Assembly (NCBI GenBank): GCA_020718125.1
Contig: DYDC01000164.1
Span: 1 to 6,454, forward strand
Source of the DNA: Methylacidiphilum sp.
GTDB taxonomy: Bacteria; Verrucomicrobiota; Verrucomicrobiia; CAIQCK01
Reading direction: 5' to 3'
Length of the DNA stretch: 6,454 nt
The position numbers and the translations under genes are program-made. The notes beneath the pieces are model-generated. The model ran no database searches and was not told the origin of the DNA. It worked only from the letters and a program-made list of their open reading frames with translations. This document shows, piece after piece, positions 1 through 4,384 of the stretch (positions are counted from its first letter, which is position 1; each line of letters opens with the position of its first letter).

Positions 1-13
1 GCTATTCTCGTCC

Positions 14-26
14 GTCCCTCCGGGAC
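14..26. repeat. short GC-rich hairpin beside the left repeat arm
   Basis: GTCCC (14-18) and GGGAC (22-26) are perfectly complementary around a TCC loop. The hairpin touches the outer edge of the 31-bp inverted repeat arm that starts at base 26. It resembles the short hairpins of REP-type dispersed repeats, but no REP-associated transposase is present in the window, so that reading is only an inference. No T-tract follows, so it is not a convincing terminator. Confidence 0.35.
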
Positions 27-56
27 TTGATCGTGGTGCGTGTGTCAAGTTGCGCC
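26..56 (+). repeat. left arm of 31-bp perfect inverted repeat
   Basis: The 31 bases beginning CTTGATCGTGGTGCG and ending AGTTGCGCC are the exact reverse complement of the last 31 bases of the window (6424-6454). Inside the arm, CTTGA (26-30) and TCAAG (45-49) are also complementary, and its last five bases GCGCC (52-56) can pair with GGCGC (61-65). The match stops at base 57. It could be a dispersed repeat, the end of an element, or an assembly breakpoint repeat. No transposase lies between the arms. Confidence 0.8.
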
Positions 57-111
57 AGACGGCGCCGCGGGCGCTGTTTTGCTGGTGACGACGCGGGCGT
101 GGGCGGCTAGA

Positions 112-131
112 GTGCCGGGCATGTGCCGGGC
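112..131 (+). repeat. two 9-bp direct repeats one helical turn apart, upstream of the YceI gene
   Basis: GTGCCGGGC occurs at 112-120 and again at 123-131, an 11-bp period. The pair ends 23 bases before the ATG at 155. Two identical half-sites on the same DNA face just upstream of a gene could be an operator, but chance is quite possible in such GC-rich sequence. No recognisable -10/-35 pair with normal spacing was found in 57-154. Confidence 0.25.
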
Positions 132-154
132 CCCCATGTGGCGCGCGGCGTTTC

Positions 155-742
155 ATGCTGATGCACAAGCGCATTATCAACCCGGTCAGATGCCTCGTTC
201 TCGCCGGCGGGTTCCTGGCGTCCGCGATGGCAGGTCATGCCCAGGAGCCGGCCCCGGTCGCGCTCTCGACAAACAACTGCGTCATCTCATTCGAGACAAA
301 ATCCACTTGGGGGATCATCAAGGGCGAGGTGCGGCAGGCCAGCGGCTGGGCGCGCGTGTCCCGGCAGGATGCCGTCACCTCCCTGCAGGCGCAGGTCGAG
401 GTCAACGTCACCGATCTAACCACCGGCAGCGGCGGCCGGGACGCAAAACTGCGGACGTTCTGCTTGCAGGGTGACCAGTTTCCAAAAATCATATTCATGA
501 TCGAGCGCTGCAATATGTTTCAAGGCGGCTTGATGACCATCGCCGGCGACATCACCATCCGCGACGTGACGAAACGGCTTGTGCTCGGCACCAAATACAG
601 CGCCAGCGCCAGCGAGTATCGGTTCGCGGGCGCGGGCGAGCTGAAATGGAACGAGTTCGGCGTGCGCGATCCCTCGACCGTGTTGTCGAAGGTCCAGCCG
701 AAAACGCTGGTGAGCTTTGAACTGACTTTGCCGCGGAATTGA
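155..742 (+). CDS. secreted YceI-family protein
   Basis: A 195-residue precursor of the YceI family, small lipocalin-like beta-barrel proteins that bind isoprenoid-type or other amphipathic ligands in the periplasm. Residues 1-29 form a signal peptide: basic start (K5, R6, R12), hydrophobic LVLAGGFLASAMA, and probable cleavage after GHA. The mature part shows the family order. A strand rich in alternating residues (about 78-90) is followed by the RDAKLRTFCLQGDQFPKIIF block (95-114), which matches the usual RDxHLRxxxFxxxxxPxxxF. Then come GDITIRDVTKRLVL (131-144), FGVRDPS (168-174) and the closing strand VSFELTL (186-192). Four cysteines (13, 42, 103, 119) are present, three of them in the mature protein. 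Length is normal. No Shine-Dalgarno is visible before ATG 155; ATG 161 is an alternative and leaves the signal peptide intact. The next gene starts 31 bases downstream, so co-transcription is possible. The ligand is unknown. Confidence 0.85.
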   Translation: MLMHKRIINPVRCLVLAGGFLASAMAGHAQEPAPVALSTNNCVISFETKSTWGIIKGEVRQASGWARVSRQDAVTSLQAQVEVNVTDLTTGSGGRDAKLRTFCLQGDQFPKIIFMIERCNMFQGGLMTIAGDITIRDVTKRLVLGTKYSASASEYRFAGAGELKWNEFGVRDPSTVLSKVQPKTLVSFELTLPRN

Positions 743-760
743 CGTTCCTTTGGCAGAAAC

Positions 761-765
761 AGGAG
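761..765 (+). promoter_or_regulatory. Shine-Dalgarno that selects the GTG start at 774
   Basis: AGGAG lies 8 bases before GTG 774. The in-frame TTG at 750 has no such site. The layout AGGAG, A/C-rich spacer, start is repeated before the next gene (AGGAGAACAAC then ATG 2111), which supports GTG 774 as the true start. Confidence 0.65.
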
Positions 766-773
766 ACAACGAC

Positions 774-2048
774 GTGCTCTACTTTGAACGAGGATCGGTG
801 GACGGGAAACTGGGGCTGGAACAGCTCCGCGAAGGACTGACGACGGCGCTGGCGAAACTGGGGCCGCGCAAACGGGTGCTGGTCATCCCGCCGGACTTCA
901 CACGCTTCCATTCCCACGCGGGCATCCTGACCAAGCTGGCCTATGATCACTACGGCCCCGCGTTGACTGACGTGCTGCCCGCGCTCGGCACGCACACGTC
1001 CATGACGCCGCCCCAGATCGCCGAGATGTTCGCCGGCGTGCCCGCCGACCTCTTCCGTGCCCACAACTGGCGCACCGGCATCACCACCGTCGGCGAAGTG
1101 CCGGCGGATTTCGTCAAGCAGGTCTCCGGCGGCGCGGTGGATTTCGCATGGCCCGCGCAACTGGCCAACCTCATCTGGACCGGCAAGCACGACCTCATCC
1201 TCTCCGTCGGCCAGGTCGTGCCGCACGAGGTCATCGGCATGGCCAACTACAACAAGAACATTTTCGTCGGCACCGGCGGCGCCGACGGCATCAACAAGAG
1301 CCACTTCGTCGGCGCGGCCTACGGCATGGAGCGGATGATGGGCCGCGCGGACACGCCGGTGCGGCGGATGCTGAACTACGCCTCCGACCACTTCACCAAG
1401 CATCTGCCCATCGTCTATGTCCACTCCGTCGTCGGCCGCGACGAGACCGGCAAGCTGGCCGTGCGCGGCCTCTACGTCGGCGACGACCTCTCGGTCTTCA
1501 CCCAGGCCGCCGCGCTCTCGCTGAAGGTCAACTTCGAGATGCTCGACGAGCCGTTGAAAAAGGCCGTCGTCTATCTCGACCCGTCCGAGTTCAAGAGCAC
1601 GTGGCTCGGCAACAAGAGCGTCTATCGCACGCGCATGGCCATCGCCGACGGCGGCGAACTGGTCGTGCTTGCGCCTGGCCTCAAGGAGTTCGGCGAGGAC
1701 GCGCAGATTGACGAGCTTATCCGCAAATACGGCTACATCGGCACGCCGCGCGTGATGGACGCGCTCAAGAAGAACGACGATCTGCGCCAGAACCTCAGCG
1801 CCGCGGCCCATCTCATCCACGGCTCGTCCGAGGGCCGGTTCAGCATCACCTATTGCCCCGGCCACGTCTCGCGGCAGGAGATCGAGAGCGTGAACTTCCG
1901 CTACGCCGACCTGAAACAGATGACGCAGCGTTACGACCCGGCGAAACTGAAGGACGGCTGGAACACGATGCCCGACGGCGAAAAGAGTTTCTACATCTCG
2001 AACCCCGCGCTCGGCCTCTGGGCCTATCGCGGCAGGTTCCAGGATTGA
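774..2048 (+). CDS. LarA-like nickel-pincer racemase/epimerase, probably acting on a sugar acid
   Basis: A 424-residue homologue of lactate racemase LarA (lactate racemase N-terminal, DUF2088-type), about the size of LarA itself. LarA enzymes use a covalently bound nickel-pincer nucleotide (NPN) to racemise or epimerise the alpha carbon of 2-hydroxyacids by hydride transfer. Visible, counting from GTG 774: DFTR (41-44), matching the DxTR of LarA; GTH with His74, the place of one catalytic His; VPHEVIG with His151; Lys161 in NYNKN; His177 in NKSHF. The spacing His151, +10 Lys161, +26 His177 equals LarA His174, Lys184 (NPN anchor) and His200 (Ni ligand), so the active site looks intact. Sequence between the motifs is unlike canonical LarA (NYNKNIF instead of the FSGGRK type), so the substrate probably differs. 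Known relatives include D-gluconate 2-epimerase. The UxuB-like SDR next door points to an aldonate such as mannonate/gluconate; this is inference. NPN synthesis genes larB, larC and larE are not in the window. The start is set by the upstream AGGAG. No signal peptide; cytoplasmic. Confidence 0.8.
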   Translation: MLYFERGSVDGKLGLEQLREGLTTALAKLGPRKRVLVIPPDFTRFHSHAGILTKLAYDHYGPALTDVLPALGTHTSMTPPQIAEMFAGVPADLFRAHNWRTGITTVGEVPADFVKQVSGGAVDFAWPAQLANLIWTGKHDLILSVGQVVPHEVIGMANYNKNIFVGTGGADGINKSHFVGAAYGMERMMGRADTPVRRMLNYASDHFTKHLPIVYVHSVVGRDETGKLAVRGLYVGDDLSVFTQAAALSLKVNFEMLDEPLKKAVVYLDPSEFKSTWLGNKSVYRTRMAIADGGELVVLAPGLKEFGEDAQIDELIRKYGYIGTPRVMDALKKNDDLRQNLSAAAHLIHGSSEGRFSITYCPGHVSRQEIESVNFRYADLKQMTQRYDPAKLKDGWNTMPDGEKSFYISNPALGLWAYRGRFQD

Positions 2049-2049
2049 G

Positions 2050-2080
2050 CTGTAGCGGCGGTCATAGACCGCCGCTACAG
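2050..2080. repeat. perfect 14-bp-stem hairpin between the LarA-like and SDR genes
   Basis: CTGTAGCGGCGGTC (2050-2063) is exactly complementary to GACCGCCGCTACAG (2067-2080) around an ATA loop. It begins one base after the TGA of the upstream gene and ends 30 bases before the next ATG. No run of T follows, so it is unlikely to be a simple terminator. In a transcript covering both genes it could stabilise the upstream part or lower downstream expression. From memory, this kind of TGTAGCGGCGGTC palindrome recurs many times in Pedosphaera-like genomes, so it may be one copy of a REP-like repeat. Confidence 0.75.
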
Positions 2081-2110
2081 ATTGCCACTAAACGATAAAA
2101 GGAGAACAAC

Positions 2111-2968
2111 ATGAACGTCCCATTCCAGATTAACCTCAAAGACAAAGTCGCCGTCGTCACCGGTGGCGGCGGCGTGCTCTGCAGCACGATGGCCAAGACA
2201 CTCGCCACCTGCGGCGCGCGAGTCGCCGTGGCCGACCTGAAGAAGGAAGCCGCCGAAGCCGCCGCGGCACGGATCCGCGCCGAGGGCGGCATCGCCATCG
2301 GCGTCGCCTGCAACGTGCTGGAGAAAGCCAGCCTCGACGCCGCCAACGACGCCGTGAAGAAGGAACTCGGCCCCGTGGACATCCTCATCAACGGCGCCGG
2401 CGGCAACCATCCCAAGGGCACCACCAGCCTCGAATACCTGCGCCCCGAAGACGCCGCGGGCGCGACGAAGGACCTCGTCACCTTCTACGACCTCGACCCG
2501 AAGGGCATCGAGTTCGTGTTCAACCTCAACTTCCTCGGCACGCTGCTGCCTACGCAGGCGTTCACGCGCGAGATGGCCGTCAAGAAACACGGCGTCATCA
2601 TCAACATCTCCTCGATGAACTCCTTCCGGCCGCTCACCAAGATCCCCGCCTACAGCGGCGCGAAGGCCGCCGTCAGCAACTTCACCCAATGGCTCGCGGT
2701 CCATTTCTCCCGCGTCGGCATCCGTGTCAACGCCATCGCGCCCGGCTTCTTCATCACCGACCAGAACCGCGCGCTGCTGACCAAGCCCGACGGGTCGCTC
2801 ACCCCGCGCGGTAACACGATCATCTCGCACACGCCGATGGGGAAGTTCGGCGCGCCCGACGACCTGCTCGGCGCGCTGCTCTGGCTGGTCTCCGATGACG
2901 CCGCCGGCTTCGTCACCGGCACGGTCATCCCCGTGGACGGCGGCTTCGCAGCGTTCAGCGGGGTGTGA
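2111..2968 (+). CDS. uxuB: SDR-family D-mannonate oxidoreductase (fructuronate reductase type)
   Basis: A 285-residue classical short-chain dehydrogenase/reductase. The cofactor-binding region is VAVVTGGGGVLC (13-24), where the usual TGxxxGxG is replaced by TGGGGVLC, as I recall for the UxuB/YjmF-like branch. D42 at the end of the second strand favours NAD(H). NGAGGNHP (94-101) is the NAG-type motif in the form characteristic of D-mannonate oxidoreductases. Catalytic residues are N140, S168, Y181 and K185 (YSGAK; S to Y spacing 13). PGFF (211-214) and the C-terminal VTGTVIPVDGGF (268-279) complete the fold. The expected reaction is D-mannonate + NAD+ to D-fructuronate + NADH, reversible and cytoplasmic, in hexuronate breakdown. 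AAAGGAG lies 6 bases before the ATG. The gene follows the LarA-like gene after 62 bases containing a strong hairpin. No dehydratase, kinase, isomerase or aldolase of the pathway is in the window. Other sugar-acid or polyol substrates cannot be excluded. Confidence 0.8.
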   Translation: MNVPFQINLKDKVAVVTGGGGVLCSTMAKTLATCGARVAVADLKKEAAEAAAARIRAEGGIAIGVACNVLEKASLDAANDAVKKELGPVDILINGAGGNHPKGTTSLEYLRPEDAAGATKDLVTFYDLDPKGIEFVFNLNFLGTLLPTQAFTREMAVKKHGVIINISSMNSFRPLTKIPAYSGAKAAVSNFTQWLAVHFSRVGIRVNAIAPGFFITDQNRALLTKPDGSLTPRGNTIISHTPMGKFGAPDDLLGALLWLVSDDAAGFVTGTVIPVDGGFAAFSGV

Positions 2969-2982
2969 GTTAGAAGGAGTTA

Positions 2983-3108
2983 ATGCAAAACAGTCGTCAC
3001 GCTCTGCGTGGTGCCGCCAGCCGCAACGACAGCACCGCTCAGCCAAGGGTGACAGGACTGGCCGCGGTCGCCGCGAAGAAAGAGAATTTCAACCCGCCGC
3101 CTGTATGA
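2983..3108 (+). CDS. possible 41-residue ORF after the SDR gene (doubtful)
   Basis: ATG 2983 is preceded by AAGGAG (2974-2979) with only a 3-base spacer, 15 bases after the SDR stop, and the frame stays open to TGA 3106-3108. The product would be basic and rich in Ala, Arg and Asn, without a recognisable domain, signal or membrane segment. The AAGGAG may be the remnant of a ribosome-binding site for a third operon gene that has been lost. Otherwise 2969-3120 looks like a simple intergenic region. Included because the site is suggestive, not because the protein is convincing. Confidence 0.2.
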   Translation: MQNSRHALRGAASRNDSTAQPRVTGLAAVAAKKENFNPPPV

Positions 3109-3109
3109 T
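3104..3109 (+). promoter_or_regulatory. possible -10 box just upstream of mntA
   Basis: TATGAT differs from TATAAT by one base and ends 11 bases before ATG 3121. A transcript starting about 7 bases downstream would have almost no leader, which agrees with the absence of a Shine-Dalgarno before mntA. No good -35 hexamer is seen 16-18 bases upstream, so this remains tentative. Confidence 0.3.
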
Positions 3110-3120
3110 ATAGTCGGGAC

Positions 3121-3450
3121 ATGATTGACCTCGTTGAACAGCGCCGTGAGTCCATCGCGGAGTTGTGCCGCCGGCACGATGTCCGGCGCTTGGAGCTTTT
3201 TGGCTCGGCGGCGCGCGGAGATTTCCAACCGGGCAAAAGCGACTTGGATTTCGTGGTCCAGTTTGCGCGGACAGGCTACGCCGGTTACGCGGATGCTTTC
3301 CTTGATTTTGCCGAAGCGTTGGAGAAGTTGTTTGGCCGCAATGTGGACTTGCTGACCGAACGCATGATTCGGAGTCCGCATTTCCGCGCCGCCGTGGACG
3401 CGACCCGCCAGGTGATTTATGAGGAGCGAGGCGAGACAAAGGCTGCTTGA
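3121..3450 (+). CDS. mntA: MNT-family nucleotidyltransferase antitoxin (MntA-like)
   Basis: A 109-residue minimal nucleotidyltransferase, the antitoxin half of HEPN/MNT (type VII) toxin-antitoxin pairs. Studied members transfer AMP from ATP to a tyrosine of the HEPN toxin and so inactivate it. The active-site strand-turn is LFGSAARGDFQPGKSDLDF (26-44): G28-S29, then D41 and D43 as metal-binding acids, with a third acid likely at D76 in NVDLL. By my count GS and DxD are 11 residues apart, one more than the GSX10DXD of the best-studied antitoxins; this longer spacing is common in one MNT subgroup. Residues 1-25 form an N-terminal helix and first strand. The frame overlaps hepT by 32 bases, a typical arrangement ensuring linked synthesis. 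No Shine-Dalgarno is seen before the ATG. All key residues are present, so the protein should be active. Confidence 0.9.
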   Translation: MIDLVEQRRESIAELCRRHDVRRLELFGSAARGDFQPGKSDLDFVVQFARTGYAGYADAFLDFAEALEKLFGRNVDLLTERMIRSPHFRAAVDATRQVIYEERGETKAA

Positions 3451-3754
3451 TGTGTTGGAGGCGTGCCGGGCTGTGGGGCAATTCGCCCAAGGCAAGGATT
3501 TCAACGCTTACCAAGCCGACGAGATGTTGCGCGCCGCTGTGGAACGGAAGCTGGAGGTGATTGGCGAGGCGTTTACCAAGCTGGCGGATGCCGAACCGGA
3601 ATTGGCTGAGAAGTTTCCAGAGTTCAGGAAGATCGTCGGCCTGCGCAACCGGATCATTCACGGTTACGACACCGTGGACGATGAGATCATTTGGGATGTG
3701 GTGGAGAACAAGCTTCCGGCTCTGCGTCGCCAAGTGGAGGAATTTCTAAAATGA
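3419..3754 (+). CDS. hepT: HEPN-domain toxin (HepT-like RNase)
   Basis: A 111-residue, all-helical HEPN protein, the toxin partner of the MNT antitoxin upstream. HepT-type toxins dimerise and act as ribonucleases through an Rx4-6H motif. Here LRNRIIHGYDTV carries R76, H81 and Y83, an exact RX4HXY match, with Y83 in the position that MntA AMPylates in studied pairs. MLRAAVERKLEVIGEAF (36-52) is the conserved helix typical of this family. ATG 3419 lies inside the mntA 3' end (32-base overlap) with AGGTGA 3 bases before it. The stop overlaps the start of the next small ORF as ATGA. No truncation is seen. Codon use is less GC-rich at third positions than in the two metabolic genes upstream, which fits a mobile accessory cassette, though this is a visual impression only. 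Confidence 0.9.
   Translation: MRSEARQRLLDVLEACRAVGQFAQGKDFNAYQADEMLRAAVERKLEVIGEAFTKLADAEPELAEKFPEFRKIVGLRNRIIHGYDTVDDEIIWDVVENKLPALRRQVEEFLK
3736..3740 (+). promoter_or_regulatory. Shine-Dalgarno inside the hepT 3' end
   Basis: GGAGG lies 10 bases before ATG 3751, within the last codons of hepT. It is a complete ribosome-binding core at a workable distance and is the main argument that the following 39-codon ORF is translated. The same bases encode the VEE residues of HepT, so chance is possible. Confidence 0.4.
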
Positions 3755-3870
3755 CAACCGTCGACCTGTCCCAGACCCTGCTGTCAGCCGACCGCAGCGC
3801 CATGGGCCGCATCCTCGAAGCGATCCGCAGAATCCATGCCCACAGCGCCGAGTTGGTGAAAACGGCGTGA
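3751..3870 (+). CDS. 39-residue ORF translationally coupled to hepT, function unknown
   Basis: ATG 3751 overlaps the hepT stop (ATGA), with GGAGG 10 bases upstream, and the frame ends at TGA 3868-3870. Nearly all third codon positions are G or C, as expected for a real gene here. The product starts MTTVDLSQTLLSADRSAMGR and continues with a predicted amphipathic helix containing IRRIHAHSAELV. It has no Cys, no membrane segment and no domain that I recognise. It could be a small third component of the HEPN/MNT locus, or the first codons of a longer gene whose remainder was lost. Its stop touches an in-frame ATG (TGATG, 3868-3872) that opens the zinc-ribbon frame, so four reading frames are linked end to end. 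Confidence 0.45.
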   Translation: MTTVDLSQTLLSADRSAMGRILEAIRRIHAHSAELVKTA

Positions 3871-3917
3871 TGAGCCAGACTGTCGAGAATTACAACCCCG
3901 ATGACGACCGAGGAACA

Positions 3918-4208
3918 ATGAGCGAGCCACTTACTTTTACCTGTCCAGGTTGTGGCAAACGAATGAGCATCCCCGGCGCATCACCGGGCGATCGAGTCAA
4001 GTGTGTCACCTGTGACAAGATTTTTGAGACACCTACCTCCTTGAATGTTACCAAAAGTGTTCACGCTGGTAACTTAAACACCCGCGCAGGCTACCGGCTA
4101 TTGCAACACCTGAACCGCCGGCCAATCGCGCAATCCCAACCATTTCATGGTCAACGAACCCTTGTTTCTGTGGGGGAAGCATTGAGGATGGAATGGTTAA
4201 CCTGTTGA
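3918..4208 (+). CDS. small zinc-ribbon protein, 3' half doubtful
   Basis: 96 residues from ATG 3918. The N-terminus is a compact zinc ribbon: C9-P-G-C12, a 16-residue spacer, then C29-V-T-C32 followed by DKIFETP. This matches the short CPxCG...CxxC ribbons often found at the N-terminus of PVC-group proteins, where they usually precede a membrane or regulatory region. ATG 3918 is preferred because MSEPLTFTCPGCGKR is a natural start and GAGGA lies 3 bases upstream. ATG 3870 in the same frame would add 16 residues and couple the gene to the 39-residue ORF. After about residue 40 third positions become AT-rich, there is no domain or membrane helix, and the DNA is full of inverted repeats. The real gene was therefore probably truncated, with the last 55 codons being readthrough into non-coding DNA. 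Confidence 0.45.
   Translation: MSEPLTFTCPGCGKRMSIPGASPGDRVKCVTCDKIFETPTSLNVTKSVHAGNLNTRAGYRLLQHLNRRPIAQSQPFHGQRTLVSVGEALRMEWLTC
4047..4073. repeat. inverted repeat GTTACC/GGTAAC inside the zinc-ribbon frame
   Basis: GTTACC (4047-4052) and GGTAAC (4068-4073) are exactly complementary, and the loop contains a further GTG-TT-CAC pairing (4057-4064). It sits at the point where codon bias of the zinc-ribbon frame fades. It may mark the edge of an inserted or eroded sequence, or be a transcript hairpin. Function unknown. Confidence 0.4.
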
Positions 4209-4237
4209 ATCTCAAACCGTTCAAGTGTTGCAATAGC
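4097..4237. repeat. 18-of-19 inverted repeat spanning the end of the zinc-ribbon frame
   Basis: GCTATTGCAACACCTGAAC (4097-4115) pairs with GTTCAAGTGTTGCAATAGC (4219-4237) with one C-A mismatch, leaving 103 bases between the arms. The right arm also takes part in the local hairpin at 4204-4265, so the two foldings exclude each other. An eroded miniature element or a structured RNA would both give this pattern. Confidence 0.6.
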
Positions 4238-4265
4238 TACTGGCTATCGCCACTTGACTCTCAAC
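4204..4265 (+). other. long imperfect hairpin upstream of the PQQ-propeller gene
   Basis: TCAAGTG (4221-4227) pairs with CACTTGA (4251-4257). After a TT bulge, GC pairs with GC and ATAGC (4233-4237) pairs with GCTAT (4243-4247) around a TACTG loop. At the base GTTGA (4204-4208) can pair with TCAAC (4261-4265) across internal loops. No T-tract follows, so an ordinary intrinsic terminator is not supported. It could be an untranslated-leader structure or repeat remnant. The remaining bases of 4209-4384 show no ORF with coding bias. Confidence 0.45.
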
Positions 4266-4311
4266 AACAAGCCACCTAAACAACCAATGCACCACCGCTA
4301 GTTTCAACTGT

Positions 4312-4333
4312 CGGCGGGACATATCCCGTGCCG
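4312..4333 (+). other. bulged hairpin 51 bases before the propeller gene
   Basis: CGGCGGGA (4312-4319) pairs with TCCCG-T-GCCG (4324-4333) around a CATA loop, with one bulged T. It lies between the larger upstream hairpin and the ribosome-binding site of the next gene. It may be part of that gene's 5' leader. No known riboswitch family is recognised. Confidence 0.35.
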
Positions 4334-4372
4334 TTACGTGCTTGCACAACCTGCGTGACACAAAATCTGTAT

Positions 4373-4376
4373 GGAG
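4373..4376 (+). promoter_or_regulatory. Shine-Dalgarno that selects ATG 4385
   Basis: GGAG lies 8 bases before ATG 4385, whose product begins directly with a signal peptide. The in-frame GTG at 4328 would add 19 residues ahead of the signal peptide and lies inside the bulged hairpin, so it is not chosen. Confidence 0.6.
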
Positions 4377-4384
4377 ATCCTCTC

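Noticed and set aside
552..1865. Long minus-strand open frame opposite the LarA-like gene
   Set aside because: It is antisense to a well-supported gene with intact active-site motifs. Its product is low-complexity in Ala, Val, Asp and Gly, as expected for an antisense frame in GC-rich DNA.
2050..2080. Rho-independent terminator
   Set aside because: The stem is strong, but it is followed by ATTGCCACTAAACG with no T-tract, and the next gene is functionally linked.
2075..3046. Long minus-strand open frame opposite the SDR gene
   Set aside because: Same reason: compositionally biased antisense frame with no domain, and the plus strand encodes a complete SDR.
4204..4265. Integron attC site
   Set aside because: GTTGAAT at 4204 fits GTTRRRY, but it stands at the left and a CTCAAC-type end at the right, the opposite of the RYYYAAC...GTTRRRY layout, and no integrase or cassette array is present.
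4342..4370. Sigma-70 promoter TTGCAC with a -10 before the propeller gene
   Set aside because: No acceptable TATAAT-like hexamer lies 16-18 bases downstream; the best candidates match only two or three positions.
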